From the NCBI GenBank assembly GCA_036877525.1, contig JAZGTH010000008.1, forward strand, positions 13,274,001 to 13,338,000: a stretch of 64,000 nt of DNA, written 5' to 3'. Positions 38,924-51,444 of the stretch are shown here, in pieces. The notes beneath the pieces were generated by a model. The model did not search any database, was not told the DNA's origin, and saw nothing but the letters and a program-made list of their open reading frames with translations. The first letter of the stretch is position 1, and each line of letters starts with the position of its first letter. The DNA comes from Chromobotia macracanthus. Taxonomy: Eukaryota > Chordata > Actinopteri > Cypriniformes > Botiidae. Position numbers and translations under genes: made by a program.

Positions 38924-39019
38924 GGTGTATCAGCTCTCATCCGCTTTGAGTCGCTCTGGCAGAGGAAGGAAGCTCATAAACTGGAGCCTGTAAACGCAGT
39001 CATCCCAAACAGCTCCTGA
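38924..39019 (+). CDS. Orphan terminal-exon-like ORF (unidentified)
   Basis: After a pyrimidine-rich stretch and cag (38921-38923) an open frame of 31 codons follows. It includes ALIRFESLWQRKEAHK and ends at a TGA at 39017. The codon choice looks coding. I do not recognise it, and no upstream partner exon is evident between here and the appl1 promoter. The 35-bp minisatellite starts in its last codons. It may be a gene fragment or chance. Confidence 0.25.
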   Translation, partial: GVSALIRFESLWQRKEAHKLEPVNAVIPNSS

Positions 39020-40461
39020 TCTTCATCCACAGACCTGCTGCAAACAGCTCCTGATCTTCAGCCCCAGACCTGCTGCAAACAGCTCCTGATCTTCATCCAC
39101 AGACCTGCTGCAAACAGCTCCTGATCTTCATCCACAGACCTGCTGCAAACAGCTCCTGATCTTCAGCCACAGACCTGCTGCAAACAGCTCCTGATCTTCA
39201 TCCACAGACCTGCTGCAAACAGCTCCTGATCTTCATCCACAGACCTGCTGCAAACAGCTCCTGATCTTCATCCACAGACCTGCTGCAAACAGCTCCTGAT
39301 CTTCAGCCCCAGACCTGCTGCAAACAGCTCCTGATCTTCAGCCCCAGACCTGCTGCAAACAGCTCCTGATCTTCATCCACAGACCTGCTGCAAACAGCTC
39401 CTGATCTTCATCCACAGACCTGCTGCAAACAGCTCCTGATCTTCAGCCCCAGACCTGCTGCAAACAGCTCCTGATCTTCATCCACAGACCTGCTGCAAAC
39501 AGCTCCTGATCTTCATCCACAGACCTGCTGCAAACAGCTCCTGATCTTCAGCCCCAGACCTGCTGCAAACAGCTCCTGATCTTCATCCACAGACCTGCTG
39601 CAAACAGCTCCTGATCTTCAGCCCCGGACCTGCTGCAAACAGCTCCTGATCTTCAGCCCCAGACCTGCTGCAAACAGCTCCTGATCTTCATCCACAGACC
39701 TGCTGCAAACAGCTCCTGATCTTCATCCACAGACCTGCTGCAAACAGCTCCTGATCTTCAGCCACAGACCTGCTGCAAACAGCTCCTGATCTTCAGCCCC
39801 AGACCTGCTGCAAACAGCTCCTAATCTTCATCCACAGACCTGCTGCAAACAGCTCCTGATCTTCATCCACAGACCTGCTGCAAACAGCTCCTGATCTTCA
39901 GCCCCAGACCTGCTGCAAACAGCTCCTGATCTTCATCCACAGACCTGCTGCAAACAGCTCCTGATCTTCATCCACAGACCTGCTGCAAACAGCTCCTGAT
40001 CTTCAGCCCCAGACCTGCTGCAAACAGCTCCTGATCTTCATCCACAGACCTGCTGCAAACAGCTCCTGATCTTCATCCACAGACCTGCTGCAAACAGCTC
40101 CTGATCTTCATCCACAGACCTGCTGCAAACAGCTCCTGATCTTCATCCACAGACCTGCTGCAAACAGCTCCTGATCTTCAGCCCCAGACCTGCTGCAAAC
40201 AGCTCCTGATCTTCATCCACAGACCTGCTGCAAACAGCTCCTGATCTTCATCCACAGACCTGCTGCAAACAGCTCCTGATCTTCATCCACAGACCTGCTG
40301 CAAACAGCTCCTGATCTTCATCCACAGACCTGCTGCAAACAGCTCCTGATCTTCATCCACAGACCTGCTGCAAACAGCTCCTGATCTTCAGCCCCAGACC
40401 TGCTGCAAACAGCTCCTGATCTTCATCCACAGACCTGCTGCAAACAGCTCCTGATCTTCAT
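39002..40461. repeat. 35-bp minisatellite, 41 units plus a partial
   Basis: Highly regular units contain CTGATCTTCA, then a variable block, then GACCTGCTGCAAACAGCTC. The block is TCCACA in most units, GCCCCA in about a dozen, GCCACA in two and GCCCCG in one. Almost no other bases vary, so the array is young or homogenised. There are no unique spacers, so it is not CRISPR-like. Confidence 0.98.
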
Positions 40462-40884
40462 CACTTTTTCTTTATACTATTGAGAATCAGGGTGAAATGT
40501 ATTTAATTGTCATGACTGGATTTGTTAAATAATCTCACTGTTTTCTACATTGTCATACAAATGTTGAAAGTGTCAGATTTCTGCTCAATGACAGCATTCA
40601 GTTTGGAACAGGTCACATGATCAACACAGTCCAACATGATTGGCTCACGTTCCCAGAGAGACTCTTCAGCCACCAGACAGAGAGCAACACAGACAAAGAT
40701 TTAATCAGCTCTGTTTTACACAAAGCAAAGGTGTCGTCTGCCTATAGTCTATAGTCAGCCTCCTAAAACACCAGAAAAGGTTATATGACTAGACTAAACG
40801 AGACTATAAGACTATATTATAGACTACACTATAAAATCATGTATTACAGTCATACTGTATATATTATAGTCGCTTTGCTGCTGA

Positions 40885-40898
40885 CCGCTAGGTGGCGG
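40885..40898 (+). promoter_or_regulatory. CTCF-like core motif, forward
   Basis: CCGCTAGGTGGCGG matches CCASYAGRKGGCRS with one mismatch (third base). It lies between the appl1 block and rps23. Confidence 0.4.
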
Positions 40899-42343
40899 TG
40901 TCGGCTCCTCTTACAGTTCTGAATACTGTGCGCAGTGTGTGGATGTTGTGCGTTAAACAGGGACTGAATGAAATGAAAGGCCGATCAGGTGCTTTGCATT
41001 GTGGGATGCAAAACTTTATGCATTATGCTCTGCTGTGTACTCTTACAGGGATGTCAAGCAAAATCAACGAAATGGGCAATTATTACACAAACCTCATATA
41101 AATAAACATAATTACAGCAGTCACCATCAAGACCACAAGCTCATTCAGTCTGAGAAATGAAACAACACAATAATAATTAAACCTGCCAGATAAATAACGG
41201 AGAACACAATAAAAGTGTGAGACGTGACAGGTCATCTGTAGAAACATTCACGGCACAAATGCATTAGAGAAACACACACACTGCTGCAGGAGTTGAGAAG
41301 AATCAAATTCTGCCTGTCAGAGCTGATGGAATTCTATTCCAGACTGATTTCAGTCCAGCACAGTTTTGACACTAATCTGACAAAACATATTTCATCATTT
41401 CATAACCCACAGTATGTGTTCACGATCTAATCTCAGAATCCACTTACACTCTTCTATTACATTTCTCTGCCTGGAAAGACGATTCTGTGTTGTTCATCTG
41501 CAACATCTAGAAAGAAAGCAAAGCATGTTAGACGCATCAGATTTCTACAATGTCATTTTATTTATTTGAGCAAAAAAGCATTAGCGAGAAAAGCAAAAAG
41601 CATTAAACAAATAACAGTACAACCTGCAGCTCACTCCAGCTGTGACTGGTTGAATTTCAAATATGGTTTGCATGTGAATTACATTGACTGTGTTGATGAG
41701 CAATGAGTGATTGTTGGATGTGGAAAAGACATAATGGAAAACATTTTGAATCACTTCAGCTGATACAGTAAAGTCTGAAAATAAACTGTATTTAAAACAA
41801 GCCTCTCATAGATCAATAAACCTTCCATTATTCAGTTAATCAATAACAGCTGAGTGACTCTCACTGTTTACTGTGAGGTGCAAATGTACCAATAATTACA
41901 GATTGGGTTGATAACTCCTTTTTTTATCATTATAAAGTAACTTGGACTACAATGTACAATACAATGATCCAGGGATATGAATTATTCATTACTCTATGAA
42001 TATATAGTTACTCAGTACTGTGGTGTTTATTACATTATCATGAAATTATATTTTATCTGTTTGTCCAAAAAGCACTATCATGGGTTTCTGGACTATGTTC
42101 CATTGTGGTACCATTGTACTACAGATGATGTATAATTACCTGATACTATCACTGGTATATGGTGAAAAAATAAAGCATGTATTGTTTTTATTTAATGAAG
42201 AATCAAATTCTTATTTCTAAACTGCTCACTGACTGTACTAACTGTCTCTTATACAGACTGACACCTCAAGAAAGATGTAAGAGCACCAATAATAATAATA
42301 ATAATAATAATGCATTTCTCTGATAACATTACATGCTGAAGGC

Positions 42344-42424
42344 CTATGACAGCAGAAACTGCAGCTGCAGTGGAGTGCCTGCGCTGCCAAATCCTTCAGC
42401 TCTGTAACGCAGCATTCCCTCCAC
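42344..42424 (-). CDS. Orphan terminal-exon-like ORF (unidentified)
   Basis: A strong acceptor (ctctctctctgcag) is followed on the minus strand by 26 codons, including VEGMLRYRAEGFGSAG, and then a TAG. It looks like a final coding exon, but no upstream exon or family is recognised. Only 1.6 kb separates it from rps23. It could be a relic or chance. Confidence 0.25.
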   Translation of the reverse strand: MEGMLRYRAEGFGSAGTPLQLQFLLS

Positions 42425-44066
42425 CTGCAGAGAGAGAGAGCGAACAAACAACACACGCCCACAGGGTGTGATATTGAACACAACACAATCACAGCAGGAA
42501 GACAACACAACACTACACTGTGTAAAGCACTGTTTCTGAACTGCAGTCTATGTACAACTGACTATCTGATTCTGAACTAGGTTATCTTAGGTTTTAACTT
42601 AATTAGTGTGGTTTACTAAGGCACTATTACTGTTAGATCACAGAACACTGAAAACACTTATACACTTAACATGCATAACATGCATTAACTGCATAGTGTT
42701 GCACAAAAACAGTCAGACAAACACTGGCAACCACCTATAACACTCCAGGTTTGTGGTGGGTGAGTTTTACATGCACTAGCATATCAGGAAATGTAAAAAC
42801 CTTGTTTATAGATCAAATAGTACACAGAGCTGTAAACATATAAAGACTTGACTTGTATTAGCTTTTCTCTGAGGTCACACAGTGATGCCCTCATAAGTGT
42901 TCTAAAAAGACACATGCAGTGAGTCAGAAAATGAACACTTTTAGTGTACAATAGCGCAGATGGGAAAATCGAAAAACGATGAGAGCAATCAAGCAGAGTG
43001 TTCCAGTTTAACACCCATATGATCTTTAAAGAGTCAATGTTCCAGAAACAGTAACAGCTGCTTCTACAACCATTCAGCTTAAACATCAAGAGCAGAGCTC
43101 ATCCTCTGTTCTGTCAACAGCACACAGAGAGGCTGTCTGATAGTCCAGGAAGATGTTTAATGTACCAACGATACATGGTTAGCAGAACTACTGAACCAAA
43201 GTATGAGGTGTTTTGCGGTCAGCTAGGCAGTATTACAGTTGGTTTAGTGTTAAAGCTGAATTATTAAACCTCTGTGTAATTGTTTTCACTGGTTCCATAG
43301 CTTCAGGTGTTTACCTCATTTCCTGTCAAATGTTCCATGTCAACTCCCCCAACTTTTAAAATTATGCGTGAGACAAGCCTCACCTGCTCTTTCCTGTCAT
43401 CTGCTAAATGCATGAGAACATGTTGATCAGGAACATTCTGAGCACCAACAGGGCTTGAAACAAGGTTATTACAGAGGGGAAAAACTCAAAATTCATCCCA
43501 AATGTGTCCTCAGTCCCTAAAGGTTCATCTATGATTAAACTGCTGATGGTTTGGGCAGGACTGAGAGGTCTGGATCTGTGATCATTCACAGCAGTGACTC
43601 TGCGCTCAACTGGCTTCACACATTCAGCCAGAAACAAACCAATTTCCCACATCAACAGACGGCTGTAACGGGCAGAGATTCTAAGCTTTAGTTTTTAGTT
43701 TGTTTTAGTTCAGTTTCAATATATATATATATATATATATAAAAAACCCATTAAATTGTTAGTTAGAATTTTTAAATCAAGGCTCCACAGATGATCAACT
43801 TACGACTGATTAACCTAACTCACTACATTTCTAATGTCCCCCTAATTAGCAAATGAACATAGACCCGGAGTCTCAGTCAGTTACCAGAAAATTAACAATT
43901 ACAAAATACCCAATTTACTAACCGCTGGGTTTAGAGAGCAGTTAGTACCTGCAGTGATAAACACTTTAAACTTTGAGCAGGTTTGTATTAGCTCATTTTA
44001 CATAATCATTAAACTTTCAATCATTGTATTAAAGAAACAGCAGGACAGTTTTTGTAACTGAAAACT

Positions 44067-44072
44067 TTTATT
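44067..44072 (-). terminator. rps23: rps23 polyadenylation signal
   Basis: AATAAA on the minus strand, 21 bases after the stop codon, giving the very short 3' UTR usual for ribosomal protein genes. Confidence 0.85.
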
Positions 44073-44092
44073 GTGGTTTCAACAAGAACAGT

Positions 44093-45297
44093 TTATGATC
44101 TGGGTCTCTCCTTCTTGCCTTTGTACAGGGCCAGCAGAGACACGTTGGCCACCTTCACGACCTTGAAACGCACACCAGGGATATCACCCACGGCATGACC
44201 CTTACGACCGAATCCTGCAACCAGAACCTCATCGTTTTCCTGCGACAAAATAAAGACAGTCACAACAGAACTGCATTTAAACACATCCAGTGAGTGCACA
44301 CAGCGTCACATGCATGAATCCAGTGTTTACCTCGATGAAGTTCAAGCAGCCATCGTTGGGGACAAAAGCTGTGATCTTCTTGCCGTTCTTGATCAGCTGG
44401 ACTCTGACACACTTCCTGATGGCAGAGTTGGGCTGCTTGGCTTCAACACCACTGCAGAAACACACATGAAGACATCAGTGTGCCATTTAATATTCATCAG
44501 TTCACGTATGACCTTACAAGATTCTTACACTTTCTCCAGCACGATGCCTTTGGCATGAGAAGCTCCACCGAAGGGGTTGGCCTTCAGAGCCGTGCCCAGG
44601 TGAGCCTTCTTGTACTGTTTATCATGCCACTTCTGCTCACGGCGGTGGTTCCGCAGTTTTCTGGCAGTACGCAGTCCACGACACTTGCCTGAAGCAGGAA
44701 AATTACATCAAAATCAGTAAAGTAGCAACCATGTGTACATTGATGAAAAGACTACTACTTGTGCAAGACCTAGCACGTTTTAGTGAGTATTCCAGCTCTA
44801 GAAAATAATTACTTTGAAGTTATTTGCAGGTTCACAATGACCATGAGAACCCTGGACGCCCAAATTATACAAGTTCATGACGTCAAAGCCAAACAGACCA
44901 AGATGATCCAGTTTCTAACTATAAATAAACGTAGATGAGGTCTATAATCTCTACAACACCTTCTTTATGTACAACCCGAAAGACACAATCCATATTAAAC
45001 CATCCTAAGAACAGCTAGACGTGTAATATATAACAAACAGGGAATAAAAACACAGTAAATGAAACTGTAAATGACGATCACACGACGTTTATGTTTAATG
45101 GGTCGGCCTGTACGTGCAGCTAATGGCCGCTCCACGCTGCCTGCATAAAAAACCCCAAATATCTGTAACCAAGCCCTCACAGCAGCCACTACTACACGAA
45201 CATTAGTAGATAAAACATTTCACATCTCCTGTATGATGACAACACGTCACTATCGCTCGCTTTCGTGTCGTTTAATCGTCGCCTCGCACGTACCCAT
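44093..45297 (-). CDS. rps23: 40S ribosomal protein S23 (uS12), 4 exons
   Basis: Exons are 45297-45294 (ATGG only), 44688-44529, 44451-44331 and 44239-44093. The product is 143 residues, exactly the vertebrate length. It starts MGKCRGLRTARKLRNHRREQ, contains the decoding-centre loop KQPNSAIRKC (with the proline that is hydroxylated in uS12), and ends KGKKERPRS. It is the small-subunit protein at the A-site decoding centre. The gene has the classic ribosomal-protein structure: a first coding exon of start codon plus one base, a 5' TOP sequence upstream, and a polyadenylation signal just past the stop. It lies divergently to atp6ap1l, as in human 5q14. No intronic snoRNA with clear C/D or H/ACA boxes was found. 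Confidence 0.99.
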
Positions 45298-45319
45298 GAT
45301 CGCGTGTTCTGAGTCCGGA

Positions 45320-45341
45320 CAGGAAAGAGCGGTCACGTGAC
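45320..45341 (-). promoter_or_regulatory. rps23: rps23 5' TOP tract and CACGTG (CLEAR-like) site
   Basis: On the minus strand CTCTTTCCT (45329-45320), 23-32 bases before the ATG, fits a 5' terminal oligopyrimidine start, the mark of mTOR-controlled translation. Immediately upstream, GTCACGTGAC (45332-45341) is a perfect palindromic E-box of the CLEAR type bound by TFEB/TFE3 or USF. Confidence 0.6.
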
Positions 45342-45959
45342 GCTCTGCGGAAACGACGGCTGCAAGGACCCCACGAGTAGCCCAAACTAATGCCTGGGCA
45401 AAAAAGAGTATCGAAAGTCAATAAACGCATTACTGTCGGCATTTACCATATGGCAAGCGTATACAGATCTTAAAGACTATATACACAAGAAACTGCAGTA
45501 AAAAGTGGATGAAAGTGGCTCTCTCTACCCATCCATGCATGTAGTCAAAATGCACGAACTCATTCACACAAAACGTGTGATCCTGCATCTTGAACGTATT
45601 GTTCAATTAATGCACTGCATTATTGCACATGCACTGGAATTAAATTAAACATATATTTCCATACACTGAAATACATTCCACGCTCATGTGATCTATACGG
45701 TTATAATAATCGTTGTTATTGTTGTTTCTCAATGTTATTGTTGTATTGTTTATCAATAATAAGAAAATAACGCTGCCATCACGGATCCCACACTCGTAAG
45801 TGCGCACTCCGGGCATCGCAGTGTAATCTAGGGCACTCTTGACAACAGTGTTCAACAGTAAGAGTGGTGTAAAATTCACCATAATATAATATAAAATACT
45901 CATAGACTCTTGTCCTCCGTTAGTTCATTACGCAGATAATTACTTCATGTTTATGGACC

Positions 45960-46070
45960 AGACGCTGACTCCGGGGAGGGCGTGGTCGTGGTCCGCGCGC
46001 TGATTGGCCCGCGCGTCTGTCAATCACCCCGAGGCCACGCCCGTTACTGAGCAGGTTATGAGCAGCGGCT
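45960..46070 (+). promoter_or_regulatory. atp6ap1l promoter region
   Basis: This GC-rich segment lies 35-145 bases upstream of the ATG. It holds a GGGCGTGG GC-type box, GATTGGCCC (inverted CCAAT) and CCACGCCC. The rest of the divergent interval (45342-45959) is AT-rich without clear features. Confidence 0.5.
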
Positions 46071-46103
46071 TCAGCAGCATCTGTGAGATCATCCGCAGCA
46101 CTC

Positions 46104-49100
46104 ATGGCGTCACGGCGGCGCTCGGCGTGTCTCGCTTTCTTCTCTTTGGTTCTGCTGCAGATCTCTTCGTCTTATGAGCGGCTGTCCGTCTCTGAGGAGG
46201 GGAGGTGGGTTCATCCTTCAGTCTTAACTGTACGGCAGGTGGTTCTTCACATGCATTCATACAGCGCTCAGCCGAGCAACAGACACAAAGAGAGACGAAG
46301 AGCGCATGTACTGTGTGTGTGTTAAATGTGTGTGTTCACACCGAGTGTGAATTCACACTGAACTGAAGGACTGTGGAAACACATCGGCCTCGGTTTACAG
46401 GGGACATTCAGACGTGATGCTGGAGGCAGAGGAGACGCAACATCTCCAGCGTCACTGCCGGAATGTGAAGCATCTGTGTGGGGTCGTGCTGTGAATGAAA
46501 TCACCTTTTGCTCTAATGCAACTCATTCAGTGTTTGTCTGAACGGTTCATGACACAATCCAGGATGCAGGATCACATGAGCAGTGCTTTATTTATTATAT
46601 AAATGCTCCTTATGAATGTGTGATTAATTATTGGTCGTTTAATGCACTGGTGATTTACCTTTGGTCTGAATGAATGTTCATTGTTAGATATAGATGTTGA
46701 ACAGTATTGAATAAGCAAATTAATAAATAAGGTTTGGAAACACTGTAAATAATTCATGATCCCTTTGCTCTAACAAACACAGCGAAATTGAAATTTTGCA
46801 GAAATGAACACAAAGATGATTTGAGCTTTTATTATACTTAGAATGACTGAATAATTATTCTTTCCTGTCGCTGTCTGAGCTGCAGGCAATAAACATCCAG
46901 ACTGTATTTTTTGCCAACAGCTTCTTGGCAGTGAACTTCATACTGTAATGGTTATCAGAGAAGGAAACATTGAGATGTAATGGGCAGTGTACTGCAGGAG
47001 CCGAGAGGTTCAGCGTTTCTCTACACACACACATGCAGTTTTACTTCAGGCCAGTTCAGGCTTCAGCTGTGTATCGGATCTGATATGATGAAGCTTCTAG
47101 ATACCAGCAGAACTTCAGAGACTCACTCACGCTGAAATGCATCACAGTGTGTGGAGAAACACTCAGCCTTTGCATTGATTATATAAATGTGTTGAGCTGC
47201 CGCTGCTGCTCCACATGTTTAGGTGAGGAGATAAGCTGCTGCTGGAGCAGATAGATGGAGGATTTGTGTTTTCTTACTGCCCTTACGTCTTTATCACAAA
47301 AGCCGTATTCATCTAGTGCTTTGAGTTTTGTCTGGATTTGCTTTGTTTCAGAGTTGCAGTGTAGGTCAGGTTGGCTCGTGGCAGACTCACTGTTTGGATA
47401 AATATACTTATGTAACAATAACAATGAAAAATATCAGAACACAAAGCCACCCCACACATTTTCTTGTTGGCATCTGTTTGTCATGGCAAAGATTTAACCA
47501 TCGGAGACAAAATTACTGATGAATATTGATGAAATTACTGACACAAATGAAAGTGTCTGATGTGATAAATGCGCTTATATACACACAGCAAAGATGTGCA
47601 TTCACTACTGCAAAAGACTGGTGAAAGTTTTAACATTGTTAACATTGCACAAGTGCTGATGTGCTATTGATTACAACAGGAAATCGTTTTGAATGGTACT
47701 TCAACAGAAATGCCCTTATAATGGGGAGGTGGATGTGTGTGTTTGTGTGTAACAGTTATTGCTTGTTTTAAACTCGAGGTCTTGAAAAGGAATTATGATA
47801 CACACTGAATTTCAGCATGAGACTCTTTTTTTCTGACAGTCACTGTCGTGATTGTAGGTTGTTGTGGGTGGCTGCCAAGACATTGCTTCAGGGTTGTAGA
47901 AGTGTTCTGAGTGGTTACTAGGCTGTTACTATGCAGTTTTTAGGGTTCTGGTAGGTGGTTTTTTTCACCCCCAAATTTCATTAGCCCTAAATATATTATA
48001 CTTATAATAATGCCTGACTTAGTTAACATCACATCCTGTCTGTTGATCTGTTAGATATATGATAGATATATGACTTTGATACCTGTCTGACAGTGTGTAT
48101 CAGACTGACACATAATCAGATGTGAGACGCAGGCTCGTTTATAGGATTCATCTTTGAGTAATCTTTCAGAACAGAATAACAACCTGGATGGAAGGAGATT
48201 TTTCTTTTTACTAGCTTCATTGTTTTTATCTATACTGCGAATGAAGTCTTTTATTTTCTCCTGCGATTAAAACCCAAATATTCTCCTGTGGAGTGTCAAA
48301 CTGTGCTCAGATTCAGGATAATAAACATCTGAGCTCCGTTATCCTCTATTATTAATTTAATGGCTTAGTGTGTCTTATTTGTGTCTAGATCTCTTATTTT
48401 AAGGGATTCAAGAAGAAACATTTACACCTGAGGGAAATCTTCATTATGTCTCCTGAGCTATGAATTATCAACCTGTGCGCGGTGAAGTTTCCTCCGGGAT
48501 CAAAGCAAAGCAGAAAGTCAGTTTGTTAAGAGTCTGTTTTGACTCAAGTCAATAATTAAGAGTCTCACTGTATGAACGGTGACGTTCCAAACAGTGACTC
48601 ACATCATCAGACGCTTGATTTACATTCATGATCTGTGAACATCAGATCTTCTTGAAGCTGCTGCATGAGGGACTGAACGTATTCAAATGATTCCATCTGA
48701 ATGTTTGTGAAGGTTTTTATTACAATTATTAATACATTTCTGCATATCTTTATATATTTACAGTTCAGATGAATCAACATCCCAGGACGTCAGTCAAGAA
48801 AGTAAGTTGTTTTGATGTATACAAGGATCTTCAGTGGTTCTTTGGAGCAGCTTAGGTTCAGTGGAGAACTATAAGAGCCATTTTCTGCTGTACAGCGTTC
48901 TTGAGTAGCTGTTCGTTTCTTGACAGGTTTTGATGTTTACTGGTTCTTTAGATCACTTTATTTTCATTTTATTAAAGAAGACAAAGCCTGATTGTAAACC
49001 ATGAAGAGTTTCAGCATGTGACATGACTGCAACATGACTTTATTGTAGTTCTTAAAATTGCACATCAGCATGTGAGTTTGTGTGAGTTTCACTGATTTTA

Positions 49101-51444
49101 GCAGCAGTTCTGATTGCTTGGTTTCTTGTGCAGATGGGGTCGGTGGTGTTTCTTCAGTGTTCTCAGATCTCAGAGCTCTGCAGGTGAGATCAGACAGTCT
49201 GCAGGAGAAGCTGGTGTGACCTTGAGCTGCAGACAAACAAGACGAGTTTAAATCCCCGACAGTCACACTGCTGTTGTCTTTGGATAAACAGATTACAGAA
49301 ATGCTACATTTTTTAATCAGGAATATTATTCTGCTTTAAAACATATTACAGTGTCCTGAAAAGCTCATGTCTCACCTAATTTGCTTTCACTGTAGGAAAT
49401 TATCAGAGGGTCTTTATCTCAGTAACTATATTTCAGTCAAAATACACAACATTTTAGCTTCTGAACCTAAACGTACAATATCATATTTTTGTAGCTGCAG
49501 AGTAAGCAGATTAAAATCGCATTGACATAATTGAAGACACAATTGTTTCTTATAAATGTCAGTTTGGAGGGGGCAAGTTGTCATATTTTTCTAGTATGTG
49601 ATAAATTGCAATATGGTGTTTAAAGCCCGTGAGAGGCTATTTAATATATTTTACAGCATAAAATGGGACATTTGCCCTGTTTTTCGGTTTGATTTACTGA
49701 TCTCTGATCACATAATAATAACGGAAAAGTACTGTGAGAAATCCCTGGAGTGACACCTAACCCTGGTCTCCTCAGTTCATCTGCTGTGTTGCTCATGTCT
49801 TTACTCAGCCGCATGGACGACACCTTCATGCTGCACCAGGCAGGAAGCTCCTGCAGACTCCAGGAGTGTTACCGTACTCTCCTCTCAGTGTGGCGTACAA
49901 TGGAAAGACCTGCATCCTCTTCAGGGCCCGGAAACTGGCCATCAGGTACCGGAACCACAGTCTGGTGGACCTGACAGAGAGAACCTTCGGGCCGGACGCA
50001 ACAGTGGACACCAAAGGGTCATTCTGCAGTAAAGATAAAGCTGTGTGAGTTTATAAAACATAGTGAAACATTTTGATAATAATTAAGAATTTTTTTATTG
50101 TGACATCATGCACAATTCAGCACATTTTCCACCCAAACTGTCACAACTTTAATACAACCAGAGACATTTCCTGTTGTTCTCAGGTCTCATTACACTCCCA
50201 TTTACTGAAAATATGCCCTAATACATCATTATAATCATATAATCATTTTTAAAATCTGACTAAATTAAAGGCAATTACATATATGACATCTGAATTTATA
50301 TCTGTAATTCTTTTGTACAGAAGCTTAAACTAGCATTTGTGCTGCTCTTAGCTGGTATTTACATGATTTAGCTGTTCCCAAAATTTCTTTAAAAATCTAA
50401 AGACTTTTTAATCTTTAAAAACACAGTTGGCATACTCGTCTTTTGGAAACCATTGCCATAAGGGACAATTATAGACATTTTACTAATACATTTATTTTTA
50501 TTCTGTAGACTGAATCTACGTTTTGGTGATGTGGAAGACCTCAGAGGACTCTCCATCAGGTTACTTTGTTATATATTTAGTGTGACGTGGTAAAGTGTTA
50601 AACAGTAAAGAGAATATGTGTTACAGTGATTTTACCACAATAATTAAGGCAGAACCCCTCACACTGTGGTAAGTAGTGCATTACTGTATATAATACACAG
50701 TGTGTGTTCATTCTCACAGGCTACAGATGTCAAACACATTCTACGAGTCAGCAGGACAGAACTGGTTCTCTCTTGATAACGTTCACATCCACTACAACTG
50801 GACGTACGAGGCCACGTTTAATGCTACAGATGTGTACACACCCTCCACCAACTCCTACCACTGTCATCATGTCAGCAGCCTGCAGAAGTACGACACGCTG
50901 CTGATGCCCAGCGCCAGCACGGACCACGCACATCACTGGCACATCACATTCACTGACTTCCAGGTTGGCATGCAACACTTTTCATCCTCCGCCTGATGAA
51001 ATGTTCATATTGGAGTTGTAGGATCTTTCGCAGTATTTTTAGCTACTGGTGGGTGTGATGAAATGACACAAGCGTGTGGTTTGGCACAGAAGCAACGTCT
51101 TTTTAAAAAGCATGTGATCAAATAAGCAGAGTTTGCGTGAAATGAAATGTTCTTCAATATCCAAAACAAGGAATTATTCTTAACATCTGTCGCTTGTTTC
51201 CTGACAGATCCAGGCCTTCAACGTTCAGTCGGGTAGGTTTGCGTCGGCCAGTGACTGCGCAACGTTCTTCACTCCGGCGATCATGATGGGTCTGGTCACG
51301 TCTCTGATCCTGCTGCTGGTGCTGGCATACGCGCTGCACATGGTGGTCCACCTGAAGCACATCGACCGTTACGAAGAGCACAAGACCACCGTGTACTTCC
51401 CTCGCAGCACAGACGCAGAGTGCACAGAGAAGAACAACCTCTAG
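46104..51444 (+). CDS. atp6ap1l: V-ATPase accessory subunit S1-like protein (ATP6AP1L family), 7 exons
   Basis: Exons are 46104-46204, 48764-48801, 49134-49183, 49776-50044, 50509-50559, 50720-50963 and 51208-51444, joined in phase to 329 residues. A signal peptide (CLAFFSLVLLQISSS) is followed by a poorly conserved acidic segment. A lumenal S1 domain follows (AYNGKTCILFRARKLAIRY; GQNWFSLDNVHIHY), with many N-glycosylation sequons. The last exon has IQAFNVQSGRFASASDC, a transmembrane helix (MGLVTSLILLLVLAYALHMVV) and a short cytosolic tail. The C-terminal half matches ATP6AP1/Ac45, which helps assemble and guide the vacuolar proton pump. Adjacency to rps23 supports the ATP6AP1L orthologue rather than ATP6AP1, as does the length (shorter than the roughly 470 residues of ATP6AP1). 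Exon 4's N-terminal part (FICCVAHVFTQPHGR) is unlike the family and less certain. Confidence 0.9.
46205..48763 (+). other. atp6ap1l intron 1
   Basis: A 2.6 kb AT-rich intron. Around 47860-47960 there are gttgctagg-like fragments of a dispersed fish repeat, also seen near 19600 and 32510-32590. No exon is seen within it. Confidence 0.4.

Larger units (their letters stand above)
40462..44066. other. Gene-poor interval between appl1 and rps23
   Basis: AT-rich DNA with an AAT trinucleotide run (42285-42310), an AT run (43720-43740) and low-complexity ACTATA stretches (40780-40860). Apart from the CTCF-like motif and one exon-like ORF listed separately, I see nothing firm. The minus-strand ORF at 43404-43655 has no known domain. 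Confidence 0.4.

Noticed and set aside
39002..40461. Regular direct repeats resembling a CRISPR array
   Set aside because: The 35-bp units are head to tail with no unique spacers and sit in a vertebrate genome. This is a minisatellite.
43404..43655. 83-codon minus-strand ORF in the gene-poor interval
   Set aside because: The composition is somewhat coding-like, but no family, partner exon or clear acceptor was found.
44689..45293. Possible snoRNA in rps23 intron 1
   Set aside because: No paired C/D boxes or ACA-terminated hairpin could be identified on the transcribed strand.
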